The notes under the pieces: generated by a model
The model's input: only the letters and a program-made list of their open reading frames with translations
Database searches by the model: none
Told to the model about the DNA's origin: nothing
Assembly: GCF_900199635.1 (NCBI RefSeq)
Contig: NZ_LT962687.1
Span: 1,473,501-1,537,500, forward strand
Length of the DNA: 64,000 nt
Direction of reading: 5' to 3'
Source of the DNA: Anaerotruncus massiliensis (ex Togo et al. 2026)
Lineage (GTDB): Bacteria; Bacillota; Clostridia; Oscillospirales; Ruminococcaceae
Translations under genes and position numbers: made by a program
Part shown: in pieces, positions 9,132 to 16,674 of the stretch
How the letters are laid out: every line of letters starts with the position of its first letter
How positions within the stretch are numbered: position 1 is the first letter of the stretch

Positions 9132-9890
9132 ATGCGCATGAAATGGAAAAAATCGACTGCCGCGGCGGTCCTGCTCTTCGGGCTGGCGGCGGTTTCCCTA
9201 ATGGTACATTCGGTGTCGGAGATCATGGCGGTCACGCCCGTCTTTGCCGGGGAGGAACAGGAGCTGCCCACCATCGTGATCGACGCGGGGCACGGCGGCT
9301 TCGACGGGGGCGCGACGGGCGTGGACGGGATCGTCGAGAAGGATCTGAACCTTTCGATTGCCCGCAAGCTCTACGACCTCTTCACCGTGAACGGGTTCGA
9401 CGCGGTGCTCACACGGGACAGCGACGAGACGCTCGAGGACCCGTCGCTCACGACCATCCGCAAGCGGAAGAATTCGGACATCCACAACCGCCTCGAGCTT
9501 GCGAAAAGCTACGACAACTGCATCCTGCTGAGCATCCACCAGAACAAGTTCCCGCAGTCTCAGTATTTCGGCGCGCAGGTCTTCTACGGGCCGAAAAATC
9601 CGCAGAGCGAGGCGCTTGCGAAGATCACCCAGCGGCGGATGGTGGAGATGCTTCAGCCGGAGAACACCCGACAGTATAAGCCCTGCGGGGACAGCGTCTA
9701 CCTCATCTATAACGCCCCGATGCCCGCGCTGCTGATCGAGTGCGGGTTCCTCTCCAATCCGGACGACGCCTACAAGCTGATCGACGCGGACTATCAGAAA
9801 AAGATCGCCTTTGCGATCTTCTCCTCGACGGCGGAATACCTCGGACTTCAGACTCCGGCGGAGACGGCGGTCTACCGGGAACTCGAATAA
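9132..9890 (+). CDS. cwlD: N-acetylmuramoyl-L-alanine amidase (CwlD-like)
   Basis: This amidase_3-type zinc enzyme cleaves the bond between MurNAc and L-Ala in peptidoglycan. The zinc ligands are visible: His in DAGHGGFDGG, Glu in VEKDLNLSI and His in SIHQNKF; the catalytic Glu is in LIECGFLSNP. One N-terminal signal or anchor segment precedes the domain. In spore formers CwlD makes muramic-delta-lactam in the spore cortex, and length (about 252) and single-domain plan fit that role, but another wall amidase is possible. The start at 9132 (or 9138) follows a GGAGCGGGGGG stretch; the ATG at 9096 lacks a site. Confidence 0.85.
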   Translation: MRMKWKKSTAAAVLLFGLAAVSLMVHSVSEIMAVTPVFAGEEQELPTIVIDAGHGGFDGGATGVDGIVEKDLNLSIARKLYDLFTVNGFDAVLTRDSDETLEDPSLTTIRKRKNSDIHNRLELAKSYDNCILLSIHQNKFPQSQYFGAQVFYGPKNPQSEALAKITQRRMVEMLQPENTRQYKPCGDSVYLIYNAPMPALLIECGFLSNPDDAYKLIDADYQKKIAFAIFSSTAEYLGLQTPAETAVYRELE

Positions 9891-9905
9891 AAAGGAATGT
9901 GAAGG

Positions 9906-11291
9906 ATGGCTGTAACCAAAAATAAGAGCGTCTACGTCTGCCAGAGCTGCGGCTACGAGTCGGCCAAGTGGTACGGGCGCTGCCCCGACTGCGGCGAGTG
10001 GAACTCGATGACCGAGGAGGTGCGCCAGCAGGTCTCGTCGGCGAAGTCCCGTTCGGCCGGTGGGAGCGCGCCCGCGGTGCGGGAGAGCACGGTGAAAAAG
10101 CTCTCGGAGATTTCGTCGGACGACAGCCAGCGGTACGTCACCGGCGTCGGGGAGCTCGACCGGGTGCTCGGCGGCGGGATCGTCGCGGGCTCGGTGACGC
10201 TGCTCTCGGGCGACCCGGGCATCGGCAAGTCGACGTTGCTGCTGCAAATCTGCGAGTACCTCTGCGAGGGACTCAAAATCCTCTATGTATCGGGGGAGGA
10301 GAGCGCGCGCCAGCTCAAGCTGCGCGCCAACCGGCTGGGCGTTGCGAGCGACAACCTCTATATCTGCGCCACGACCGACATCGAAAGCGTGCTCGAGACG
10401 GTGCGGCGGCTGTCGCCCGACATGGTGATGATCGACTCGATCCAGACGATGAACCTTGCCGCGCTCACCTCGTCGGCGGGCAGCGTGACGCAGATCCGCG
10501 AGTGCACCCAGGTGCTCATCGGCATTGCCAAGAGCATGGAGGTGCCCGTGTTCATCGTCGGGCACGTCAACAAGGACGGCGCGATCGCAGGGCCGAAGGT
10601 GCTCGAGCACATGGTGGACGCGGTCCTCTACTTCGAGGGGGAGCGCCAGCAGAATTTTCGTATCCTGCGCGCGGTCAAAAACCGCTACGGCTCGACCAAC
10701 GAGATCGGCGTCTTCGAGATGGCGCAGGACGGCCTGCGGGAGGTCCCGAACCCCTCCCAGATGATGCTTTCCGGCCGCCCGAAGGGGGTGTCCGGGACCT
10801 GCGTGGCCTGTGTGATGGAGGGGACGCGCCCCATCCTCGCGGAGGTGCAGGCGCTCGTCTCCAAGACGGGATTCGGCAATCCGCGGCGGCAGGCGGCGGG
10901 GTTCGATTACAACCGCGCCGCGCTGCTCATCGCGGTGCTGGAAAAACGCTGCGGGTATTTCTTCGGAAATCTCGACGCGTACATCAATGTGGTCGGCGGG
11001 CTCAGGCTGGACGAGCCCGCCGCGGACCTCCCGGTCGCGATGGCGCTCATCTCCAACCTGCTCGACAAGAGCGTGCCGGACGATCTGGCAGCCTTCGGCG
11101 AGGTGGGACTCGCGGGGGAGGTGCGCGCGGTGGGGAGCATCCAGCAGCGGGTCAGCGAGAGCTACCGGCTCGGGTTCACCACCTGCGTGGTGCCCAAGCA
11201 CTGCGTGAAGCAGATTGACCTGCGCGGGATGCCCGGGCTCAACCTGATCGGGGTGCAGAATCTTTCACAGGCCATCGCGGTCATCCGTTAG
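9906..11291 (+). CDS. radA: DNA repair protein RadA/Sms
   Basis: RadA is a RecA-like helicase acting on branched recombination intermediates. In order, the 461-residue protein has a zinc finger (CQSCGY ... CPDCG, residues 11-31), Walker A GDPGIGKST, the RadA signature KNRYGSTNEIG, and a C-terminal Lon-protease-like domain (LRLDEPAADLPVAMAL ... GEVGLAGEVRAV). All expected parts are present at full length. Its last 27 bases overlap a small convergent gene on the other strand. Confidence 0.97.
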   Translation: MAVTKNKSVYVCQSCGYESAKWYGRCPDCGEWNSMTEEVRQQVSSAKSRSAGGSAPAVRESTVKKLSEISSDDSQRYVTGVGELDRVLGGGIVAGSVTLLSGDPGIGKSTLLLQICEYLCEGLKILYVSGEESARQLKLRANRLGVASDNLYICATTDIESVLETVRRLSPDMVMIDSIQTMNLAALTSSAGSVTQIRECTQVLIGIAKSMEVPVFIVGHVNKDGAIAGPKVLEHMVDAVLYFEGERQQNFRILRAVKNRYGSTNEIGVFEMAQDGLREVPNPSQMMLSGRPKGVSGTCVACVMEGTRPILAEVQALVSKTGFGNPRRQAAGFDYNRAALLIAVLEKRCGYFFGNLDAYINVVGGLRLDEPAADLPVAMALISNLLDKSVPDDLAAFGEVGLAGEVRAVGSIQQRVSESYRLGFTTCVVPKHCVKQIDLRGMPGLNLIGVQNLSQAIAVIR

Positions 11292-11450
11292 TTCGGCATA
11301 GGGGTCGGTGCGGGTAAAGTAGCCGCATCCGTTTCCGTCGCAGCTGGTGATGTAGCTGATGTCGTCGAGCGAGCAGTAGCCCTGCTGCTGGTAGTAACAG
11401 TCCTTGTCGCAGGGGATGAGCCGCACCTTTCGTTCCTTGGGACTTGCCAT
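11265..11450 (-). CDS. Small Cys-rich protein, C-x3-C-x7-C family
   Basis: A 61-residue product with five Cys in the arrangement IPCDKDCYYQQQGYCSLDDI ... SCDGNGCGYFT. This pattern recurs in short clostridial proteins, some of which carry the doubtful label hydroxymyristoyl-ACP dehydratase; nothing in it looks enzymatic. A zinc or Fe-S binding role is plausible. The ATG at 11450 has GGAG ten bases upstream; an in-frame GTG nine bases earlier would place the start on that site. Its 3' end runs 27 bases into radA on the opposite strand. Confidence 0.65.
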   Translation of the reverse strand: MASPKERKVRLIPCDKDCYYQQQGYCSLDDISYITSCDGNGCGYFTRTDPYAELTDDRDGL

Positions 11451-11576
11451 GAAACTCACACTCCAAACACAGATTCTTCATTTGCGCGCCGCGCCGTTTC
11501 CGCAGCGGTGCGGCAGCCATTAGTATCACCATTTCCGCGCCGATTAAGCACGGCAAATCCTCCGGGCGCGGAGAAT

Positions 11577-11655
11577 AAAACCCCCGTCGCGGACGAACAC
11601 TAACTTCGTAATTTTTGATGAAGTTGGACCGGATGTTCGTCCGTGATGGGGGTTT
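11577..11655 (+). promoter_or_regulatory. Long structured RNA hairpin in the 5' region of the efflux adaptor gene
   Basis: Outer arms 11578-11599 and 11634-11655 pair over 22 bases with only two G-U wobbles. An inner stem pairs 11600-11607 with 11620-11627, with one U-G wobble. In plus-strand RNA all these positions pair; in minus-strand RNA they would be C-A or A-C mismatches, so the element is probably read as plus-strand RNA. The 3' arm contains GATGGGGG, the likely ribosome site of the next gene, so the stem could block its translation. No U-tract follows, so it is not a good terminator. Confidence 0.6.
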
Positions 11656-11660
11656 CGCCA

Positions 11661-12764
11661 TTGATTTTTAAACGTATCGCCGCGCTGCTGCTGGCCGCCG
11701 GCTCGTTCGGCGCGGCCGCGGCCGCGCCGCTTGTTGTCCTGCGCGCCGTGCCGACGGTGGCGTGCATCACACCGCGGGAGACGCTCTATGAGAAGCGCAT
11801 CAACGCCACCGGCACCATCGAAGCGCAGAACGTGCGGGAGGTCTACCTCGACACGCCGGTCATCGCGCAGGCGGTGAACGTTTCGGTGGGCGACTATGTG
11901 CGGCAGGACCAGGTGCTTGCTGTCATCGACGCGGACACCACCAAGAGCGTGCTGGAACAGAGCATCCCCGCCTCGAGCCTCGTCTCGGGTATGGCGGCGG
12001 GTGCGATTTCGCAGGAGACGGCGGATCTGGCGGGTCTTTATTCGGCGCTGCAATCCTCCGCCTTCGGCACGGGGCTGGACCTCGGCAGCCTCCAGGAGGT
12101 CTATGAGGCGGCGGGAGGCGTCCCGGTCGAGCAGAACCCCTACCTCTACGTCCCCGAGACGATCACCGCGCCGATGGACGGCGTCGTGACCGAGGTGGGC
12201 ATCAAGAGCGGGGTGCTCTCCCGGACCGCGAAGCCGGTCGTCACCATCTCCGACACCGGCAGCTTCGCTGCGATGGTCACGGTGGGGGAGTCGTACATTT
12301 CGGACGTGAAGGTCGGGGACCCGGCCGTCATTACGGGCACCGGCTTTCCCGGGCGGGAATATACGGGGCACGTGCGGAAGATCGCCCCGGTGGCCCGCAA
12401 GCTGACGGGCGGTACCGCGCAGGAGACGGTGGTCGACGTGGAGATCGCGATCGACGACCCGGATAACGACCTCAAGGCTGGCTTTACCGCGCGCGCGGAG
12501 ATCGTCACGGACACCCGGCGCACGATGCTGACGGTGCCGTATGAGGCGGTGCGGCAGGACGAAAACAACGTGGAATACGTCTACCTGGCGGAGGGCTCCC
12601 GCGCCGTGCGGCGGAATATCCAGACGGGGGTCGAGCTGCTCGAGGGAGTCGAGGTGACCGAAGGGCTCGGCCCCGCGGACGTGCTGCTTGCCGACGCGTC
12701 AGCGGCGGGGAAGGAAGGCGCCCTAGTAAACCTGCAGAGGGGGGAGCGTCAGGATGTTCTTTGA
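11661..12764 (+). CDS. MacA/HlyD-type efflux periplasmic-adaptor-like protein
   Basis: The protein has an N-terminal signal/anchor (IFKRIAALLLAAGSFGAAAAA), a biotinyl-lipoyl-like hybrid motif split into two halves (INATGTIEAQNVREV ... VSVGDYVRQDQVLAVID and TAPMDGVVTEVGIKSG), a short helical hairpin between them, and a beta-barrel region (VGESYISDVKVGDPAVI). This is the membrane-fusion-protein plan. The start is uncertain: TTG 11661 has a GGGGG site at nine bases; ATG 11646 and GTG 11643 lie inside the hairpin arm. It overlaps the permease gene by 11 bases, so the two act together, but no ATPase gene is adjacent. Confidence 0.82.
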   Translation: MIFKRIAALLLAAGSFGAAAAAPLVVLRAVPTVACITPRETLYEKRINATGTIEAQNVREVYLDTPVIAQAVNVSVGDYVRQDQVLAVIDADTTKSVLEQSIPASSLVSGMAAGAISQETADLAGLYSALQSSAFGTGLDLGSLQEVYEAAGGVPVEQNPYLYVPETITAPMDGVVTEVGIKSGVLSRTAKPVVTISDTGSFAAMVTVGESYISDVKVGDPAVITGTGFPGREYTGHVRKIAPVARKLTGGTAQETVVDVEIAIDDPDNDLKAGFTARAEIVTDTRRTMLTVPYEAVRQDENNVEYVYLAEGSRAVRRNIQTGVELLEGVEVTEGLGPADVLLADASAAGKEGALVNLQRGERQDVL

Positions 12765-13944
12765 CAGCTTCGTGTGCAGCATCCGCAATCTCGGGCGTAA
12801 GCGGTTCCGCAGCTTCCTGACGATCGCAAGCATCGCAATCGGCGTGGCTTCGGTCGTGTTGATCGGCTCGATCGGGGAGATCGGCAAGGGCGCGATCACC
12901 GACGAGCTCAATTCGCTGGGGCTCGGCAGCGTCACGGTGAGCGCCGACAAAAAGTTTACCAGCCTCAAAATGGGGGAGGAGGACCTCGCGCTGCTCCGCA
13001 AAAGCCCGCAGGTGGAGAGCGCCACGCCGATCGTCGTGAGCTACAGCAGCATCCGGATGCGCGGGCTGGTCGCCAACGCGGTGCTGTGGGGGGTGGACGA
13101 CGGGAAAAACCAGGTGATTTCCCTCACGCCGAAATACGGGCGGATGCTGGACGCAGCGGACATCGCCGGGGCGGCGGACGTCTGCGTGATCGACAGCAAC
13201 GTGGCCGAGCTCTTCTACAAGCGGGACAACGTCGTCGGGAAATCCCTTGACGCGATGATCGGCGGCAGCTATGTGCGCCTTGAGATCGTCGGGATCGCCT
13301 CGTCGGGCGGCAACATCCTGCAAAACATGGTGGGGGACGTGATCCCCTCCTTCGCGTACCTGCCCTATACGACCGTCCAGCGGTACACGGGGGAGGACTC
13401 CTTCGGACAGATCGCCGTCACCCTGCGGGACTCGGCGGACATCGATGCGGCGGCCGAGCAGCTCAGCGCGTCGGTCAACCGGTTCCACAACATCGAGCGC
13501 GGCTTTAAGGCGGAGAACATCTCCAAGCAGAAGGATACCCTTGACAACCTCCTCGGCGTGGTGACCATCGTGCTCTCGGCGATTGCGGCGGTGTCGCTCG
13601 TGGTGGCGGGCCTGGGCATCATGACGGTGATGATCGTGTCGGTCAACGAGCGCACCCGCGAGATCGGCATCAAAAAATCGATCGGCGCGACCCGCCGGAC
13701 CATCCTGCTCGAATTCCTGATCGAGGCCTTTACGATTTCGCTGATCGGGAGTATCATGGGAGTGGCGGCGGGCCTTGCGCTCGTCTGGGCCGGCTGCGCC
13801 CTCATCGGGGTGGCCATGTCGGTGAACCCGGCGCTCATCGCTGTGAGCGTCGCGCTTACGGTCGGCATCGGCATGGTGTTCGGCGTCTACCCAGCGACGG
13901 TCGCCGCGCGTCTGCGCCCGGTGGACGCCCTGCGCACCGAATAA
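12754..13944 (+). CDS. MacB/FtsX-type ABC transporter permease
   Basis: The 396-residue protein has one N-terminal transmembrane helix (residues 17-40), a large MacB periplasmic-core-like domain, and three C-terminal helices of the FtsX family, including the characteristic VNERTREIGIKKSIGATRRTILLEFLIEA segment before the last helices. It begins directly with the permease and has no ATP-binding domain, unlike E. coli MacB. With the adaptor upstream it should form a MacAB-like export or mechanotransmission system, and its ATPase must be supplied from elsewhere or has been lost. Substrate unknown. Confidence 0.88.
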   Translation: MFFDSFVCSIRNLGRKRFRSFLTIASIAIGVASVVLIGSIGEIGKGAITDELNSLGLGSVTVSADKKFTSLKMGEEDLALLRKSPQVESATPIVVSYSSIRMRGLVANAVLWGVDDGKNQVISLTPKYGRMLDAADIAGAADVCVIDSNVAELFYKRDNVVGKSLDAMIGGSYVRLEIVGIASSGGNILQNMVGDVIPSFAYLPYTTVQRYTGEDSFGQIAVTLRDSADIDAAAEQLSASVNRFHNIERGFKAENISKQKDTLDNLLGVVTIVLSAIAAVSLVVAGLGIMTVMIVSVNERTREIGIKKSIGATRRTILLEFLIEAFTISLIGSIMGVAAGLALVWAGCALIGVAMSVNPALIAVSVALTVGIGMVFGVYPATVAARLRPVDALRTE

Positions 13945-13965
13945 GACCTGTGGGACGGTGGAACC

Positions 13966-14727
13966 ATGCGGTTTGTCCAGAATAGCAATCTTCCGGAGGG
14001 GCCGGTGCGTCTCTGCGCGGTGGGGGAGCGGTATGGAATGCTGATCGCCGCGCTCGAAGCGCGCGGAATCGCCTGCCTGAGGGTACCGGAATATCCCGGC
14101 CTTCCCGCGCCGGTCGCCTGCCACGCGGATTTACAGCTCTGCCACCTCGGCGGGGCTCGTATTGCCGTGGCGGCAGGGCGGGGCAGGGAAGGCCTTTTGG
14201 AGGCCCTGCGGAAACGGGGCTTTTCCGTTGAAGCCGCAGGGCCGCTCACGCCAGACTATCCGGGGGACGTACCGCTCAACTGCGCGGTTGTCGGGAAGGT
14301 CTGCATCGGCGGCAAAGATAAGATTGATAAAATAATCACAAATTACTGCGGGGAAGTGGGGATCACGTTGGTCCCGGTGAACCAGGGCTATGCCAAATGC
14401 TCCGTCTGCGCCGTGGACGAACGCTCGATCATCACCCAGGACCCGTCAATTGCGCAAGCGGCAAAGCGGCACGGCCTGAACGTGCTGAAGATCCAAGCCG
14501 GGCGGATTCTGCTGCCGGGTTATGACACCGGCTTTATTGGAGGCTGTTCCGGTCTGCTCGGGAGGAAGCTGCTGGCGTTCACCGGCTCGCTCGGCGCGCA
14601 TCCGGACGGAGAACGGATCAAGGAATTTTTACATAGCCGTGGCGTTGAGCCGCTGAAGCTGACCGACGGCCCGCTTTACGATGTGGGGTCCATTTTGCCG
14701 CTGTTGGAGGAAGATGCGCGGAGGTGA
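13966..14727 (+). CDS. Conserved clostridial protein resembling DUF6873 (GME-fold) family
   Basis: The 253-residue soluble protein has no transmembrane segment. Conserved-looking blocks are VGKVCIGGKDKIDKII, VNQGYAKCSVCAVDERSIIT, and GFIGGCSGLLGRKLLAFTGSL. The last contains a Cys in a Gly-rich turn, as in guanidino-modifying-enzyme folds. I assign it to the DUF6873-type family from memory of these blocks; no activity is known to me. The middle of the gene (about 14310-14420) is more AT-rich than its surroundings. It sits between the MacB-like permease and the Xer recombinase, on the same strand. Confidence 0.6.
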   Translation: MRFVQNSNLPEGPVRLCAVGERYGMLIAALEARGIACLRVPEYPGLPAPVACHADLQLCHLGGARIAVAAGRGREGLLEALRKRGFSVEAAGPLTPDYPGDVPLNCAVVGKVCIGGKDKIDKIITNYCGEVGITLVPVNQGYAKCSVCAVDERSIITQDPSIAQAAKRHGLNVLKIQAGRILLPGYDTGFIGGCSGLLGRKLLAFTGSLGAHPDGERIKEFLHSRGVEPLKLTDGPLYDVGSILPLLEEDARR

Positions 14728-14775
14728 CCTTGACTTTCCGATGGGGATGTGGTATTCTTTTGATGGAGGTTATTT

Positions 14776-14795
14776 CGCTAAATAAAAATTTAGCG
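14776..14795 (+). repeat. AT-rich inverted repeat upstream of the Xer gene
   Basis: Two 8-base arms, CGCTAAAT and ATTTAGCG, flank AAAA. The same TTTCGCTAAAT string recurs near 16643 upstream of the spoIIM homologue. It lies in the 158-base gap before the recombinase gene, which otherwise holds GC-rich small hairpins (14805-14880). Possible binding site or weak stem; no function assigned. Confidence 0.35.
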
Positions 14796-14885
14796 CAGTC
14801 CGGAGCACCCAAAGGCTCCGCCCGCGCTGCGGGCTCCGCCTTCGCGGCGCTCGCAAAGTCTCCTAAAAGACTGGAGGGTTTCACA

Positions 14886-15911
14886 ATGGCCAACTACGCC
14901 GACTGCCCAAACTATCTCAGTGAATTCCTGTTTTATATGCTGACGATCAAAGGCCGTTCCCAGCGCACGGTCGACGCCTATTATATCGATCTGCGCACCT
15001 TTCTGCGCTACATCAAGTGCGTCAAGCTCGTGAACGGCAACCCCGACGACCCGGAGTTCTTCGACCAACTCTCGATCAGGGATATCCCGCTCGAGACGGT
15101 CGCCTCCATTACCCTCTCGGACGTCTACCAGTTCCTCAACTACGCGGCCTCCGACCGGGACAACAACGCCAAGACCCGCTCACGCAAGGTATCGTCCATC
15201 CGGGCCCTCTTTAACTACCTGACGGTCAAATCGGGCGTGCTCAAGACGAACCCGGTGGAGAACCTTGAGGTGCCGTCCGTGCGCAAGTCGATGCCGCGAT
15301 ACCTGACGCTGGAAGAGAGCCTCGAGCTGCTGACCCACGTCGACCCGGCGTCGCCGAGCTACGAACGGGATTTCTGCATCGTGACCCTCTTTCTCAACTG
15401 CGGCATGCGGCTTTCCGAGCTGGTCGGCATCAACCTCTATGACATCCGCGACGACACGATCAAGCTGCTCGGCAAAGGCAACAAGGAACGCGTGATTTAC
15501 CTCAACGACGCCTGTCAAAAGGCGCTGGACGCCTATCTTGTGAAACGGAAGCCGGCGCAGGGCGTCAAAGACCGCGACGCGCTGTTCCTCTCCTCCCGTG
15601 GAACACGGATCTCGCCGCGGCGGGTCGAGCAGATCATTGAGGAATGCCTGCGCAACGCGGGGCTTTCCGGCCAGGGCTATTCGCCGCACAAGCTGCGCCA
15701 CACCGCCGCGACGCTCATGTACCAGCACGGCGGCGTGGATATCCGCGTGCTCAAGGAAATTCTCGGGCACGTGAGTCTCTCCACGACCGAGATCTATACC
15801 CACGTCTCCGACCGGCAGATGGAAAAAGCGGCGAAACAATCGCCGCTTTCGGGGGTCGCACCAAAGAAAAAGTCAAAGGTGCCGAAGGTCCCGGACTCAG
15901 AGGACGAATAG
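14886..15911 (+). CDS. Tyrosine recombinase of the XerC/XerD type
   Basis: The 341-residue phage-integrase-family protein has an N-terminal SAM-like core-binding domain (RSQRTVDAYYIDLRTFLRYI) and a catalytic domain with the expected residues: Arg in NCGMRLSELVGI, Lys in GKGNKERVIYL, His-x-x-Arg in SPHKLRHTAAT, His in LGHVSLSTTEIYTH and the nucleophilic Tyr in the same block. It likely resolves chromosome dimers at a dif site. ATG 14886 has a GGAGG site nine bases upstream; the frame is open further upstream but that part is low in conserved features. It is slightly longer than typical XerC/D. No integrase-linked att site or prophage is nearby. Confidence 0.88.
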   Translation: MANYADCPNYLSEFLFYMLTIKGRSQRTVDAYYIDLRTFLRYIKCVKLVNGNPDDPEFFDQLSIRDIPLETVASITLSDVYQFLNYAASDRDNNAKTRSRKVSSIRALFNYLTVKSGVLKTNPVENLEVPSVRKSMPRYLTLEESLELLTHVDPASPSYERDFCIVTLFLNCGMRLSELVGINLYDIRDDTIKLLGKGNKERVIYLNDACQKALDAYLVKRKPAQGVKDRDALFLSSRGTRISPRRVEQIIEECLRNAGLSGQGYSPHKLRHTAATLMYQHGGVDIRVLKEILGHVSLSTTEIYTHVSDRQMEKAAKQSPLSGVAPKKKSKVPKVPDSEDE

Positions 15912-16601
15912 CCCGCCGAAACGGGTCACGAGCAGCGCGTCGAACAGCGCGATCAACAAACATATTCCTATAAAGATCATATACTTTACGCAGTAACGTT
16001 TGATTCTTCGCGACCCGTTTTCATCGGGCGCGACGAGGGCCGAACGCAGCAGCGTAACCGACAGACGCAGCGACGAACGGCTCGCCAGGATCAGCAGCAG
16101 GGTGCTCAGGAACATCGTGGGAAGCAGCAGGAACGCGACGTAGCGGATCGCGGACGTGCCGTACTGCGCGTAGAGCATGCCGATCGAGAATCCATACCCG
16201 AGTCCTTTGAAAAGCGGCACGGCAAAGATGATGATCTGGGCGATCGTGCAGAAACCGCAGAAGAAGAGCACCGCCAGCGCCGCAAAGGTCGAACAGAAGG
16301 TCGACGCGGCGATCGAGGCGAACGCCAGCGTCTGCCGCCGTTCCACATAGCCCCCGAGGATCACCTGAAGGGCCGCGCGGGTGTCCGGCCCCGACCGGCT
16401 GACGAGCAGCGTGCCGATGAGCAGGCCCGCCAGGAAGCAGAGCCCCAGCGCCCAGGTGGATAAACTGCGCGAGGAAAACAAAGAGGACCGCATGGAAACC
16501 CGCCCCTCCGACGCCGGACGCATCGGCTGTAGGGGCGGAAGTCCACGTGCGGTCCTCTGCTGCTGTAAAATCTTGTCCCAATCCGCGGCGGTAAAGCTCA
16601 T
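15897..16601 (-). CDS. spoIIM: SpoIIM-family (stage II sporulation protein M-like) membrane protein
   Basis: About 234 residues with a cytoplasmic N-terminus and five predicted membrane segments. The block FCGFCTIAQIIIFAVPLFKGLGYGFSIG is typical of the SpoIIM family, part of the machinery that drives septal peptidoglycan hydrolysis during forespore engulfment. The protein converges on the Xer gene, the two stops overlapping by 15 bases; xer next to spoIIM is seen in Clostridia. ATG 16601 is preferred because AAAGGA lies eight bases upstream; ATG 16610 is too close to that site. Confidence 0.78.
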   Translation of the reverse strand: MSFTAADWDKILQQQRTARGLPPLQPMRPASEGRVSMRSSLFSSRSLSTWALGLCFLAGLLIGTLLVSRSGPDTRAALQVILGGYVERRQTLAFASIAASTFCSTFAALAVLFFCGFCTIAQIIIFAVPLFKGLGYGFSIGMLYAQYGTSAIRYVAFLLLPTMFLSTLLLILASRSSLRLSVTLLRSALVAPDENGSRRIKRYCVKYMIFIGICLLIALFDALLVTRFGGLFVL

Positions 16602-16608
16602 TGCAACC

Positions 16609-16637
16609 ATCCTTTCCTTTTTGCCTCAGGAAAGGAT
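16609..16637 (-). promoter_or_regulatory. Hairpin sequestering the spoIIM ribosome-binding site
   Basis: Perfect 10-base arms (ATCCTTTCCT / AGGAAAGGAT) enclose a nine-base loop. The AAAGGA ribosome site of the SpoIIM-like gene lies in the downstream arm on the minus strand. It also lies just after proC and could attenuate read-through, but there is no U-run. Confidence 0.45.
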
Positions 16638-16674
16638 ATGCGATTTCGCTAAATTTTATGCCTCCCCCGCCCGG

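Noticed and set aside
14724-14885. A 54-residue N-terminal extension of the Xer recombinase
   Set aside because: It overlaps the previous gene and spacer hairpins, whereas ATG 14886 has a GGAGG site and gives the normal family N-terminus.
14886-15911. Phage or integrative-element integrase
   Set aside because: No tRNA, att repeats, excisionase or phage genes are nearby. Neighbours are housekeeping and sporulation genes, so a Xer-type housekeeping recombinase is more likely.
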